Assembly: GCF_016031625.1 (NCBI RefSeq)
Contig: NZ_JACCHP010000014.1
Location: 1 to 64,000 of the forward strand
Length of the DNA stretch: 64,000 nucleotides
Direction of reading: 5' to 3'
Source: Bradyrhizobium agreste
GTDB taxonomy: Bacteria; Pseudomonadota; Alphaproteobacteria; Rhizobiales; Xanthobacteraceae
The stretch's first letter is position 1; every line of letters starts with the position of its first letter. The translations under genes and the position numbers were made by a program. Below are positions 1 to 7,745 of this stretch, one piece after another. The notes below the pieces were generated by a model. It worked only from the letters and a program-made list of their open reading frames with translations. It did not search any database and had not been told where the DNA came from.

Positions 1-497
1 ACCCGTGCATGAAAGATCAGGGTACCGGGCCGCGTGCCCGACCGGATACAAGGTGATGCGGTCCTGCCGCATTGTCGTTCACGGCCCAGGCCTCGCATCA
101 CGTCCCGCCTGCCAGCGCCGATGCGCATGTTGCGAACGCTCCATTGTGGCGCCGAGCTCGTCGCGGTCAAGGCCGCTAACGCGCCGCCTCCGGCGGTGGC
201 CTGCGGCCAGTCTTGACCGTGCCTCGCCTCGGCGCCCAAGACCGCCGCCAACAAACAATGCTCTCTTGACAACTCACTCCCCATACAAGGATGAGGCTCA
301 TCAGCGTCATTGCCCGTTGAAACTGCGCCGCGCATTCCGCCCTCATCCTGGGGAGCCCGCCTCAAGCGGGCGTCTCGAAGGATGGCCGCAGGGAAGAACT
401 CAAAAATGCGATAGCCCTGCCCCGCGGGGAAGGCGTGGCCCGGCACCGACGCCGCCCATAGACCTTCGCAGGCGCAAGTGCTACTCCGCGAATTGAC
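1..497. other. gene-poor stretch at the window edge
   Basis: I see no convincing gene here. The reading frames that cross it are rich in Arg, Pro and Ala with no recognisable domain, as expected by chance in high-GC DNA. The only structure I can point to is a REP-like element near 341-385. The stretch may hold the promoter of the acetyltransferase gene that starts at 498, but I find no clear -35/-10 pair. Confidence 0.5.
341..385. repeat. REP-like intergenic element (CCTCATCCTG...CGAAGGATGG type)
   Basis: It begins CCTCATCCTG, contains a hairpin with arms GCCCGC (355-360) and GCGGGC (366-371), and ends CTCGAAGGATGG. The same outer words recur at 58561-58672, so this is one copy, probably incomplete, of a dispersed palindromic family. 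Confidence 0.6.
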
Positions 498-1013
498 ATG
501 AACGATCTCTCGCTGACCATCCTTCCCGAAGCCGCCGGCGACGCCCAGGCGATCGAGCGGCTGCACGAACGCACCTTCGGCCCTGGCCGCTTCGTGCTCA
601 GCGCCTACCGGATCCGCGAGCACGTCGACCATCTGCTCGAACTGTCCTTTACGGCCCGCATCGGCACGCTCCTGGTCGGCTCGGTCAGGCAATTGCCGAT
701 CCTGATCGGCGACACGCCGGCGCTGCTGCTCGGGCCGCTCACCGTCGAGCCGCCATTCCGCGGCCGCGGTGTCGGTCGTCTGTTGATGGAGCGCGCGCTG
801 AAGGACGCCAGGGCGAAAGGTCACCGCCTGGTGTTGCTGGTCGGCGACGAGCCCTATTACGGCCGCATCGGCTTCAAGCCGGTCGCCAAGGGCCGCGTCA
901 CCATGCCGGGTCCCGTCGATACCGCGCGCATCCTGGTGTTCGAGCTCGTCGACGGCGCCTTCGAGGGCGTGTCGGGTGCGGTCGGCCCCGACTGGAGCAA
1001 GGCGCGGAAGTAG
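498..1013 (+). CDS. GNAT family N-acetyltransferase (YhbS-like)
   Basis: A 171-residue single-domain GNAT acetyltransferase that would transfer an acetyl group from acetyl-CoA to an unknown amine. The acetyl-CoA loop is visible as EPPFRGRGVGRLLMERAL near residues 77-95 (R/Q-x-x-G-x-G/A pattern), followed by the VLLVGDEPYYGRIGF stretch typical of YhbS-like members. The ATG at 498 has no strong Shine-Dalgarno, but the residues right after it already align with the family. It stands alone, convergent with the TonB receptor gene. The substrate cannot be told from sequence. Confidence 0.85.
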   Translation: MNDLSLTILPEAAGDAQAIERLHERTFGPGRFVLSAYRIREHVDHLLELSFTARIGTLLVGSVRQLPILIGDTPALLLGPLTVEPPFRGRGVGRLLMERALKDARAKGHRLVLLVGDEPYYGRIGFKPVAKGRVTMPGPVDTARILVFELVDGAFEGVSGAVGPDWSKARK

Positions 1014-1059
1014 AGCTGCGATCCTGTCAATGAGGCCCCCGGCAGCAGCCTCTTACTCC

Positions 1060-1181
1060 GTCATTGCGAGCCACCGGGTCCGCGCGAAGCGCGGCCCCAT
1101 GACAGGCTCCGCGAAGCAATCCAGAATCGCTCTGCGCAGGCGGTCTGGATTTGCTTCGTCGCAAGGGCTCCTCGCAATGAC
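1060..1181. repeat. long palindromic intergenic repeat (GTCATTGCGAG...CTCGCAATGAC)
   Basis: The outer arms GTCATTGCGAG and CTCGCAATGAC are inverted copies. An inner pair, GAAGCAATCCAGA and TCTGGATTTGCTTC, forms a second arm. It fills the gap between the convergent acetyltransferase and TonB receptor genes. It is a REP/BIME-like element; no coding content is seen. Confidence 0.75.
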
Positions 1182-1207
1182 GGCGTGTGCCGCCGACTGA
1201 CCTGAGC

Positions 1208-3568
1208 CTAGAACTTGAAGTTCGCGAACGCCCGCACGCCGATGCCGGGCATCAAGACCTCGTCCTTGGTGTATGAAACCGAGTTGCGGATCTTCTCATT
1301 GAGAAGATTGTTGCCGACCAGGCCGGCATACATCTCCCGCGCGCCGAGCCAGTTTGGGCCGAGCTTGGTCTTGTAGGTGACCTCCGCCTTGAGGAGATTA
1401 TAGCCGGGCGTGGGCGTCTCGGCGATCTCCGCAACGTTGCTTTGCGGGAAGGCATGCAGCAGATTGATGCGTGCCAGCCAGTTGGAGTCGCGCCAGAACA
1501 GGCCGGCACCGATGCGCGCGGGCGGAATCCGGGGAACGTTGGTGCCGTCGGTGAACGTGGCGCGGACGATGTCGAACTGGTTCTCAAAACCCCAGATGCC
1601 GCCGTAAAGCGGCCCGACGTCGATCTGGCTCTGGAATTCACCGCCGCGGAAGATCGCGTTTTTCTGCGAGTAGACGGCCTGGTTGAGTTCGGCGTCGGGC
1701 GCGCCGCAGGATGCGAAATCTTCATCGCACATGACGCCGGTCAGCCGCCGATAGATGAAGTTGTCGAAGCGGGTGTAGTAAGCGGTGGCCTCGAACCGGA
1801 GCGGCCCCGTGGCGCGGCGCAGGCCGACCTCGACCGTCTTGGCGGTCTCGATCGTCAGGTTCGGGTTGCCGATGTCGAAGGTGGCGGTCGCATCGTGCGG
1901 GCCGCGGGAGAACAACTCGGCCGGCTTCGGTGCACGCTCGACATATTGCGCGGTGAGGCTGCCGACGAGGTTGTACGGCAGGATCTGGATCAGGCCGACG
2001 CTGCCGCTCTTCGGCGTGAAATGCAGATTGCGGGCGATGCTGGTCTGAGGATCGCCATTCGGCAGGAAATCAGCGGGAAAATCGGGCGTCGATCCGCTCA
2101 GGTCGACGTGCTCGATGCGGCCGGCAATTTGGGCCTTGGTCGTGTCGGTGAATTTCAGCTCATTGAACACGTAACCCGCTTCGCGCATGTTGCGATTCGG
2201 ATTCCACAGGCCGTTGAAGAGCGCGCCGGGATCGTCGGGGCTCGGCGCGGTCAGCTCCTGATGTGCGGCCTGAAAACCGAATGCGGTCGTGATCTCGGCG
2301 AACCGCGCATTGAATGGCATCAGCTGCGTTTCGACGCGGATCTCCTCTTCCCTGTTGGTGAAGGTCTGCCGCACGCCCAGGGTCGTCAGGTCGGCAGGAT
2401 CGGCGAGGCCGATTTCGTTGTGGCGGTAGTTGGTGGCACCTGCCCAGAAACGAACAGCGTCGATCGCCGCCGCGTCGGGCCGATACTCGCCCTTCATGGT
2501 GATCTTGGTCTGATGCGCATCGATACGGGTCTGGTGATCGGCGCCGTCGATGCCGGGAATATGGTACAGCGAGTCGTTCTGCGTGATCGCAGCGCCGATG
2601 AAGCCACCATAGAAGAAGTACGAGCCGCCGATCGAGGCGCCGTCCGATCGCGTTGCCGAGTTCGGTTGACGACTGCCGACCGGCCGCGTGTCGTCGAAGC
2701 GGTAGGGGTAACCCGGGATGTAGTAGTCGGAAGTATTGCGGCCATACGCATCGGCGTGGACGGCGAAGTTGTTGCCGCCGCCGTCGAGCAGAACGCCACC
2801 TTCGACGCCGCGGTTGACCGAATCGAAAGAGGTGCGTGTTTCGGCCGTCACGCATGGCGACGACCCCGCCGTTGCCAGCGGTGCCTTGGCCGGCAAGCCG
2901 TAGCTCTGGAACGGTGAGGCGCCGCACGAAGGCAGCGCATCGGGAATGCGGTTGTTGGTGGCGGCGACGACGCCGCCGATCGAGGTCGAGCCGTAGCGGA
3001 GCGCGGCGGGACCGCGGATCACCTCGACCTGATTGGTCGCAAGCGGATCGATCGGCACGAAATGATCCTCGCCGAGATCGGAGGCGCCGCCGGCATTGGT
3101 GCCGTTCTCGAGGATGCCGACGCGGTTGACGTCGAGACCTCTGATGATCGGCCGGCTGGACGCGCCGGGCGCAAAGCTCGAACCCGTAATGCCGGGCTTG
3201 GAGAACAGGAGATCGCCGAGCTGGGCGCCGCCCTCCCTGCGGATCTCCTCGTTCGGCACCACCGTCACGGTCGCGAACTGGTCGGTCACGATGGGCAGAA
3301 CGCCTTGCTCGGGTGCGGCGGGCGCCGGAGCTGCAGGCGTGGTTTCAGCCGTCTGTTGGCGGCTGCGCGACGGTGCGCCGCGCGTCACACGGACCGGGCT
3401 GCGGGTCGGCACGACGGCCCTGCGCACAATGGGGCTCGGGGCCGTCACGGTGACGGCAGGGATCTCCGTCGACGATGTGTCTTGCGCGAAGGCGGGCGTG
3501 GCGGCGGCGCCGAGCAGGAGCAGGCTTGTTCCGCTAAGGCGCTGCGCGCGTCGCAAGCTAAATGACAT
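1208..3568 (-). CDS. TonB-dependent outer-membrane receptor (ZnuD-like, probable zinc or other metal uptake)
   Basis: A 786-residue outer-membrane receptor. The chosen ATG at 3568 gives MSFSLRRAQRLSGTSLLLLG followed by AATPAFAQ, a good Sec signal with an AxA cleavage site; the frame is open to 3655 but the extra 29 residues would spoil the signal. After a Pro/Thr-rich linker comes the plug domain (PNEEIRREGGAQLGDLLFSKPGI, then VEVIRGPAALRYGSTSIGGVV), then a long beta-barrel ending in Phe (RAFANFKF), the usual outer-membrane C-terminal signature. The plug resembles ZnuD-type receptors. Its minus-strand neighbours are a DUF2946 protein and a CobW remnant, with a Zur-like operator upstream, so zinc is the likeliest substrate. 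That is inference; copper or a chelated metal is possible. Confidence 0.85.
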   Translation of the reverse strand: MSFSLRRAQRLSGTSLLLLGAAATPAFAQDTSSTEIPAVTVTAPSPIVRRAVVPTRSPVRVTRGAPSRSRQQTAETTPAAPAPAAPEQGVLPIVTDQFATVTVVPNEEIRREGGAQLGDLLFSKPGITGSSFAPGASSRPIIRGLDVNRVGILENGTNAGGASDLGEDHFVPIDPLATNQVEVIRGPAALRYGSTSIGGVVAATNNRIPDALPSCGASPFQSYGLPAKAPLATAGSSPCVTAETRTSFDSVNRGVEGGVLLDGGGNNFAVHADAYGRNTSDYYIPGYPYRFDDTRPVGSRQPNSATRSDGASIGGSYFFYGGFIGAAITQNDSLYHIPGIDGADHQTRIDAHQTKITMKGEYRPDAAAIDAVRFWAGATNYRHNEIGLADPADLTTLGVRQTFTNREEEIRVETQLMPFNARFAEITTAFGFQAAHQELTAPSPDDPGALFNGLWNPNRNMREAGYVFNELKFTDTTKAQIAGRIEHVDLSGSTPDFPADFLPNGDPQTSIARNLHFTPKSGSVGLIQILPYNLVGSLTAQYVERAPKPAELFSRGPHDATATFDIGNPNLTIETAKTVEVGLRRATGPLRFEATAYYTRFDNFIYRRLTGVMCDEDFASCGAPDAELNQAVYSQKNAIFRGGEFQSQIDVGPLYGGIWGFENQFDIVRATFTDGTNVPRIPPARIGAGLFWRDSNWLARINLLHAFPQSNVAEIAETPTPGYNLLKAEVTYKTKLGPNWLGAREMYAGLVGNNLLNEKIRNSVSYTKDEVLMPGIGVRAFANFKF

Positions 3569-3715
3569 GGTGCTGATTCCAGTCAGGCCGTCCGCACGAT
3601 TGTCTGCTGATCGGAGGCGGCCTGCCGTCGCAGTGCGACGGAATTTCGACTTCAATTGCTCCCGAGCGTTTGCCGAGATACGGCGAGCCCAGGCGTGATC
3701 AAGCGATTTTGGAAG

Positions 3716-4132
3716 TCAGGCCTTGGGAGGGGCACGGGGCTGGAACGCCGTGCCCGCTGATTTCAGATGGATGAATTCGGCATCCGTGATGCGGTAGAGC
3801 AGCTCGATGGCCCGTGGCAGCAGCAGCACGGGCGGCGTCGCGAACACGATTGTGCTCGCCATCGCGGCGACGGCGCAGATCGCGCAATTGTCGTCGCCCG
3901 GATGCTCGCGATGGGGGCTTGAGGGAGATTGCTTCTGGACCGCGGCGCGGTCGATCGCAGCAACGGCGTTGGTACCCTCGGCCTGCTGAAGCGAGGATTG
4001 GGCGAGGGGCGCGGCCTGCGCGGACCAGTGGCTGTGGCCGAACGTCAGCGCGAACTGCACCAGCATCGCGAACAACGCGAGCCGGGCACCGTGCCTTATG
4101 TTTGACCGATACCACATCATGCGATGAAACAC
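3716..4132 (-). CDS. DUF2946 family protein
   Basis: A 138-residue protein with an N-terminal hydrophobic segment (LALFAMLVQFALTFGHSHW), a hydrophilic middle and the motif DDNCAICAVAAMAS, that is a CxxC inside a small-residue helix, then a second hydrophobic stretch. This matches DUF2946, small membrane or periplasmic proteins of unknown function often placed beside metal-related TonB receptors. Alternative starts Met5 and Met6 (4120, 4117) are possible. It lies about 150 bases upstream of the TonB receptor gene on the same strand, so the two are probably co-transcribed. A metal-related role is inferred from context only. Confidence 0.75.
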   Translation of the reverse strand: MFHRMMWYRSNIRHGARLALFAMLVQFALTFGHSHWSAQAAPLAQSSLQQAEGTNAVAAIDRAAVQKQSPSSPHREHPGDDNCAICAVAAMASTIVFATPPVLLLPRAIELLYRITDAEFIHLKSAGTAFQPRAPPKA

Positions 4133-4268
4133 CCACGCGTGGGCGGTATTGCTCTGCCGTCCCCGAAGTTACAGTCGCAGGGGGTCTCGGCCGATGTCAA
4201 CCATCGCAAGGCCGCCAAGGTTGTTCGACGAAACAATGTGGTATTCCTGCAACTTGGTATGTCGCGCG

Positions 4269-4649
4269 TCACGCCACTTGCCTGTTCCAACTGGGAAATG
4301 GATCAGGGAGATGGCGCCAGGCGTCTGGCATGAAGGCATCAACCAGGCACTCAGCGGCGTCGAGTTCGGCGCGCTCGGCAAGGCGCCGCACCGCTTCGAG
4401 GAGATCGTCGCGGAGCGTGCAGCAGATGGAGCCGTTCGACATCTCCACCAGCTTCTCGTCAGTGCGAGAGAGCCCACCATCATACTTCAGGAGCTCGGCA
4501 TCGATGTTCACCTCGCTCATGTCGTTGACGATGACGGCGATCCCGTCCCGGTTGTTGAGAATGTGATTGAGCAGCGTGGTCTTTCCCGCGAAATCCCGAC
4601 AGGACGGTGACGGGAGACGGCGGTATCCCCCGTTTTGGGGCTTGGTCAT
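4269..4649 (-). pseudogene. decayed CobW/ZigA-family zinc GTPase, internally deleted
   Basis: The 126-residue product keeps the CobW N-terminus: AGKTTLLNHILNNRDG (P-loop end), then VNDMSEVNIDAELL and RTDEKLVEMSNGSICCTLRDDLL. It then jumps directly to DAFMPDAWRHLPDPFPSWN, which resembles the family's extreme C-terminus (..AWxxLPDPFPxW). Native members are about 350-400 residues, so roughly the middle two thirds is gone. Before the P-loop the reading frame is wrong: the expected PVTVLSGF appears in another frame, so two offsetting indels have destroyed the first Gly of the Walker A motif. The metal-site CxCC motif reads SICC. The ATG still has a good ribosome site (GGAG, 5 nt). The gene sits behind a Zur-like operator, consistent with a former zinc-starvation chaperone. 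It is almost certainly non-functional as a GTPase. Confidence 0.85.
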
Positions 4650-4724
4650 GAACGCTCCGGGACAATGTGGCCAATCGAGGTGTGCTTTGCGCGCGCTTCG
4701 GCATCAATTCCCGGTGCAACTGCC

Positions 4725-4913
4725 TTAGATCTCGGTGTAGTCCCGGATCGTGTGCTCCCCCGACCAGACCTTGTCTGCGTCGTAAATCCGCTCACGACAG
4801 TTGGACCTGAAGTCGATGCCGAAGATGACGACGCCCGTGGTCAAAGCCTCGCAAAGGGTAGTTTTGCGGCCGACGGGCAGGTTGGGGGCTTCCGCGATCT
4901 GAGCTTTGGTCAT
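4725..4913 (-). CDS. small hypothetical protein behind the Zur-like operator
   Basis: A 62-residue ORF starting 15 bases downstream of the Zur-like palindrome and reading into the CobW remnant. It has a Lys/Thr-rich start (MTKAQIAEAPNLPVGRKTTL) and a charged end (RERIYDADKVWSGEHTIRDY). I do not recognise it. The opening MTK and the GRKTTL resemble a degraded P-loop start, so it may itself be a fragment of a lost gene. The position is what makes it interesting: it would be the first gene of the zinc-responsive transcript. Confidence 0.4.
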   Translation of the reverse strand: MTKAQIAEAPNLPVGRKTTLCEALTTGVVIFGIDFRSNCRERIYDADKVWSGEHTIRDYTEI

Positions 4914-4927
4914 GGACCGTCCAGACT

Positions 4928-4947
4928 TGTAATGTTATAACATTACA
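4928..4947 (-). promoter_or_regulatory. Zur-type operator, perfect 20-bp palindrome
   Basis: TGTAATGTTATAACATTACA is a perfect inverted repeat in an otherwise GC-rich region and matches the known alphaproteobacterial Zur box (GTAATG-TTATAA-CATTAC pattern). It lies just upstream of the minus-strand small ORF, the CobW remnant, DUF2946 and the TonB receptor, so zinc-bound Zur would repress this transcript. It could also act on the plus-strand gene at 5084, about 140 bases away. Confidence 0.85.
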
Positions 4948-5083
4948 TTCAGCTACCTGCTACGGACGACGTCGTCAAGCTGGATGTCGATGCGTTGCGA
5001 CCCAAGCCCATGGACAAAGCTGTAAGCTCATGAGCCGCTCATGGGTCGCCTGGTCGCCGGGGCTTTAACGAGGAGCGCGAGCA

Positions 5084-5524
5084 ATGAGCGCACTTCGAGT
5101 TCGTGAAGCGGGTCGCTCTCGCCAGCGGCCGAAAGCAGTCGCTGGCGTGGGATATCGAGCAGCGGCCGCGATAGCCGCCATCCTTTTCGCGAGCGCACCG
5201 GCATGGAGCTTCGGTCACGGCTCGTCGACATCTCCGGATTACCTTGCGATGCTTCCGGCGAACGTCCGGAAAACGGTCGTGGCGCGGTGCGGCGGAGCCG
5301 CTCATCCCCACCAATACTTTGCGACATATTTCCGCAGTTCGGCGGAAATGCATCTGCATTACGATAGACTTTCCTGCGATGGGCTGCCGAACCCGTACTG
5401 CACGGCAAGCGGTTGTCTGCACGAAGTGTACGTGCTGCAGGGAGGCAGGTACCTGCTCTCGCGGAGCTACCTTGACTCGGCGAATGGGAGTTCGCGTTGG
5501 TCGGACGTAGCTGCGCCTCGATAA
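5084..5524 (+). CDS. small secreted protein of unknown function
   Basis: A 146-residue protein with a long charged N-terminus (Arg-rich to about residue 27), a hydrophobic core (AAAAIAAILFASAPAWSFG, about residues 26-44) and a likely signal cleavage after AWS or AWSFG. The mature part is about 100 residues, contains four Cys (in ARCGGA, LSCDG, NPYCTASGC) and ends ...SSRWSDVAAPR. The start has a good ribosome site (GAGGAG upstream of the ATG). I do not recognise a family. It is divergent from the Zur-controlled transcript, and a periplasmic location with disulfides is likely. Confidence 0.6.
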   Translation: MSALRVREAGRSRQRPKAVAGVGYRAAAAIAAILFASAPAWSFGHGSSTSPDYLAMLPANVRKTVVARCGGAAHPHQYFATYFRSSAEMHLHYDRLSCDGLPNPYCTASGCLHEVYVLQGGRYLLSRSYLDSANGSSRWSDVAAPR

Positions 5525-5539
5525 GTCCCGCGGCCGAAT

Positions 5540-7603
5540 CTAGCGTCCCTCGCGCGCCCAGGTCGCGGCGAAGGCGCCGAGCAGCAGCAGAAGACCGATC
5601 AGGCCGGAGAAGATCGGCAGCACGCCGACGCCCTTGACCACGCTGGCGTCGCGCATCCGCACGCCCATCCAGCCGTCGCCGTGGAACATGCCGACCGAGC
5701 GCACCGGCAGGATGCGCGGCAGCTCGACGCTCGAGCTAGTAGCCACGCGCACGGCATCGCCGCCGGTCGCCTGTGTCAGCGGCTTCAACGTGTCGACCGT
5801 GGAGGTCACTTCCGAAAATTCCTTCGGATTGGTCGGGCCGACATTGATCAGCGCCTTCAGCGTGCCGTCGGTGGCCTGCCACAGGCCGAGCTCGTTCGCC
5901 GGCAGGCTGGCGCGCCACTCGCCGGGATCGCCGGGCGAGAGCGTCAGATCCTGCGACACGCCCGAGGGCGAGGTCACGCTGACGGGCTGGACGCTGTCCG
6001 CCATGGTCTGACGCACCACGATGAGGTTCTTGCCCTGCACCTGGAGGCGCAGCGCCTCTTCGTCGAGATCGGGCTGCTTCATCAGCCAGTGCGACATCCG
6101 CCGGAGCAGGTCGAGATGCGGACCGCCGCCCTCATAGCCGCGCGCCCACAGCCAGATGTGGTCGGACAGCAGGAGCGCGACTCGGCCCTCGCCGAAGCGC
6201 GACAGGAACAGCAGCGGCTTGCCGTCGACGCCGGTCATCACGGGCGGGTTGACCGCATTGCGGGTATCGACGGTGCGGAAAAACCGGCTCCAGCGCGGCG
6301 GCTCGCTGGCGGAGCCTTCCAGCCCGCGCGTGACGGGATGGCGTTTGCCGATGTCGGACAGATGCGCATAGAACGGCTTCTCGGTGACGCCGACGGGTTC
6401 GGCCGGCAGCACCGAATCGAGCGGCGTGCGCCAGATGCTGCTGTTCGAGGCATAGTCGGGACCGGCCGAGACCAGTACGGCGCCGCCTGCGCGCACATAA
6501 CGCGCCATGTTTTCGAAATAAGGAATCGGCAGCACGCCCTGGCGGGCATAGCGATCGAAGATGATCAGCTGGAATTCGTTGATCTTCTGCTGGAACAGCT
6601 CGCGGGTCGGAAACGCGATCAGCGACAATTCGTTGATCGGCGTGCCGTCCTGCTTCTCCGGCGGGCGCAGAATGGTGAAATGCACGAGGTCGACGCTGGC
6701 GTCGGACTTGAGCAGATTGCGCCAGGTGCGCTCGCCGGAATGCGGCTCGCCCGAGACCAGCAGCACACGCAGCTTGTCGCGCACGCCGTCGATGGCGACG
6801 ACGGCGCGGTTGTTCACCGGCGTCAATTCGCGCTCGAGCGGCGAGGCCTCGATCTCGACGATGTTCGGCCCGGCATGCTTGATGTCGACGTCGACGCTGG
6901 CGGCCTGACCGCTCGACAGCGTGCGCTCGTTGATGACCTCGCCGTCGCGGCGGACCGTGACCTTGGCGCGCTCGCCGGAGACGCCCTGGTCGTCGAGGCG
7001 GTAGGAGATGGTCTGGGTCTGTCCGACGATGCCGAAGCGCGGTGCGGCGGTAATCGCGATGCGGCGGTCGCGCTCGTCCTTCTGGCCGGTGACCAGCGCG
7101 TGCACCGGCGCCTGGAAGCCGAGCGCGGCGGTGTTCGCGGGAATGTCGTGGACGCGGCCGTCGGTGATCAGGAATGCGCCGGCGACGCGGTCGACCGGGA
7201 CGTCCGCCAAGGCCGAGGCCAGCGCCCCGAACAATTTGGTGCCGTCGGTCTCGCCGTCGGCCTGTCCGGCCTCGACGACGCGGACCTCGAGGCCCTTGAT
7301 CTTCTTCAGGCTGTCGACCAGCGCCTCCTGCGCTTGCGCAGCTTCGCGGTTGCGGTTGCCGAAATTCTGGCTCGGGCTCTTGTCGACGACGATTGCGGCG
7401 ACCGAGGTGAGGGGATCGCGGTCCTCGCGTGTGAAGGAGGGATTGGCGAGCGCCAGCAGGAACAGCGCCAGCGCGGCCACGCGCACCGCGGCGCCGCGCG
7501 CACGCGCCAGCAGCAGCAGAAGCGCGATGACGACGATCGCGGCGAGCGCGAGCCACAGCACGATCGCAGGAACAAGCGGTGTGAACGCGATGCCGTAGTT
7601 CAT
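5540..7603 (-). CDS. large inner-membrane protein of the MoxR/DUF58 operon, glutamine-amidotransferase-like
   Basis: A 687-residue protein with two N-terminal membrane helices (about residues 8-30 and 37-54) and one at the C-terminus (about 660-680). The periplasmic middle has a von Willebrand-like start (IVVDKSPSQNFGNRNREAAQ) and a later GATase-like region (RAGGAVLVSAGPDY). Proteins like this form the last gene of bacterial MoxR-DUF58-BatA-DUF4159 operons, and here the order on the minus strand is the same. The molecular role is unknown; an envelope or stress function assembled with the MoxR ATPase is inferred. A 142-bp gap with a REP-like palindrome separates it from the DUF4159 gene. Confidence 0.75.
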   Translation of the reverse strand: MNYGIAFTPLVPAIVLWLALAAIVVIALLLLLARARGAAVRVAALALFLLALANPSFTREDRDPLTSVAAIVVDKSPSQNFGNRNREAAQAQEALVDSLKKIKGLEVRVVEAGQADGETDGTKLFGALASALADVPVDRVAGAFLITDGRVHDIPANTAALGFQAPVHALVTGQKDERDRRIAITAAPRFGIVGQTQTISYRLDDQGVSGERAKVTVRRDGEVINERTLSSGQAASVDVDIKHAGPNIVEIEASPLERELTPVNNRAVVAIDGVRDKLRVLLVSGEPHSGERTWRNLLKSDASVDLVHFTILRPPEKQDGTPINELSLIAFPTRELFQQKINEFQLIIFDRYARQGVLPIPYFENMARYVRAGGAVLVSAGPDYASNSSIWRTPLDSVLPAEPVGVTEKPFYAHLSDIGKRHPVTRGLEGSASEPPRWSRFFRTVDTRNAVNPPVMTGVDGKPLLFLSRFGEGRVALLLSDHIWLWARGYEGGGPHLDLLRRMSHWLMKQPDLDEEALRLQVQGKNLIVVRQTMADSVQPVSVTSPSGVSQDLTLSPGDPGEWRASLPANELGLWQATDGTLKALINVGPTNPKEFSEVTSTVDTLKPLTQATGGDAVRVATSSSVELPRILPVRSVGMFHGDGWMGVRMRDASVVKGVGVLPIFSGLIGLLLLLGAFAATWAREGR

Positions 7604-7623
7604 GTTCTCGCTCTCTCGGCATC

Positions 7624-7707
7624 GTCATGGCCGGGCTTGTCCCGGGCATCCACGTTCTTCGTGCCGCGTGGCAAGGCGTGGATGGCCGGGACAAGCCCGG
7701 CCATGAC
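7624..7707. repeat. palindromic intergenic repeat (GTCATGGCCGGG...CCCGGCCATGAC)
   Basis: The outer arms GTCATGGCCGGGCTTGTCCC and GGGACAAGCCCGGCCATGAC are perfect inverted copies, with a second pair ATCCACG / CGTGGAT inside. It sits between two genes of the same operon, where it could form a very stable hairpin in the mRNA. Confidence 0.8.
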
Positions 7708-7745
7708 GGCTCTCTTTTGGAGAGTATTGAGTTTCAATTCCCGCA

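Noticed and set aside
5..496. A 163-codon open frame at the start of the window
   Set aside because: Arg/Pro/Ala-rich, crosses a REP-like palindrome, no domain, no ribosome site.
4105..4245. ATGTGGTAT occurring on opposite strands near 4117 and 4235, possible inverted duplication
   Set aside because: The match does not extend beyond about ten bases; chance is sufficient.
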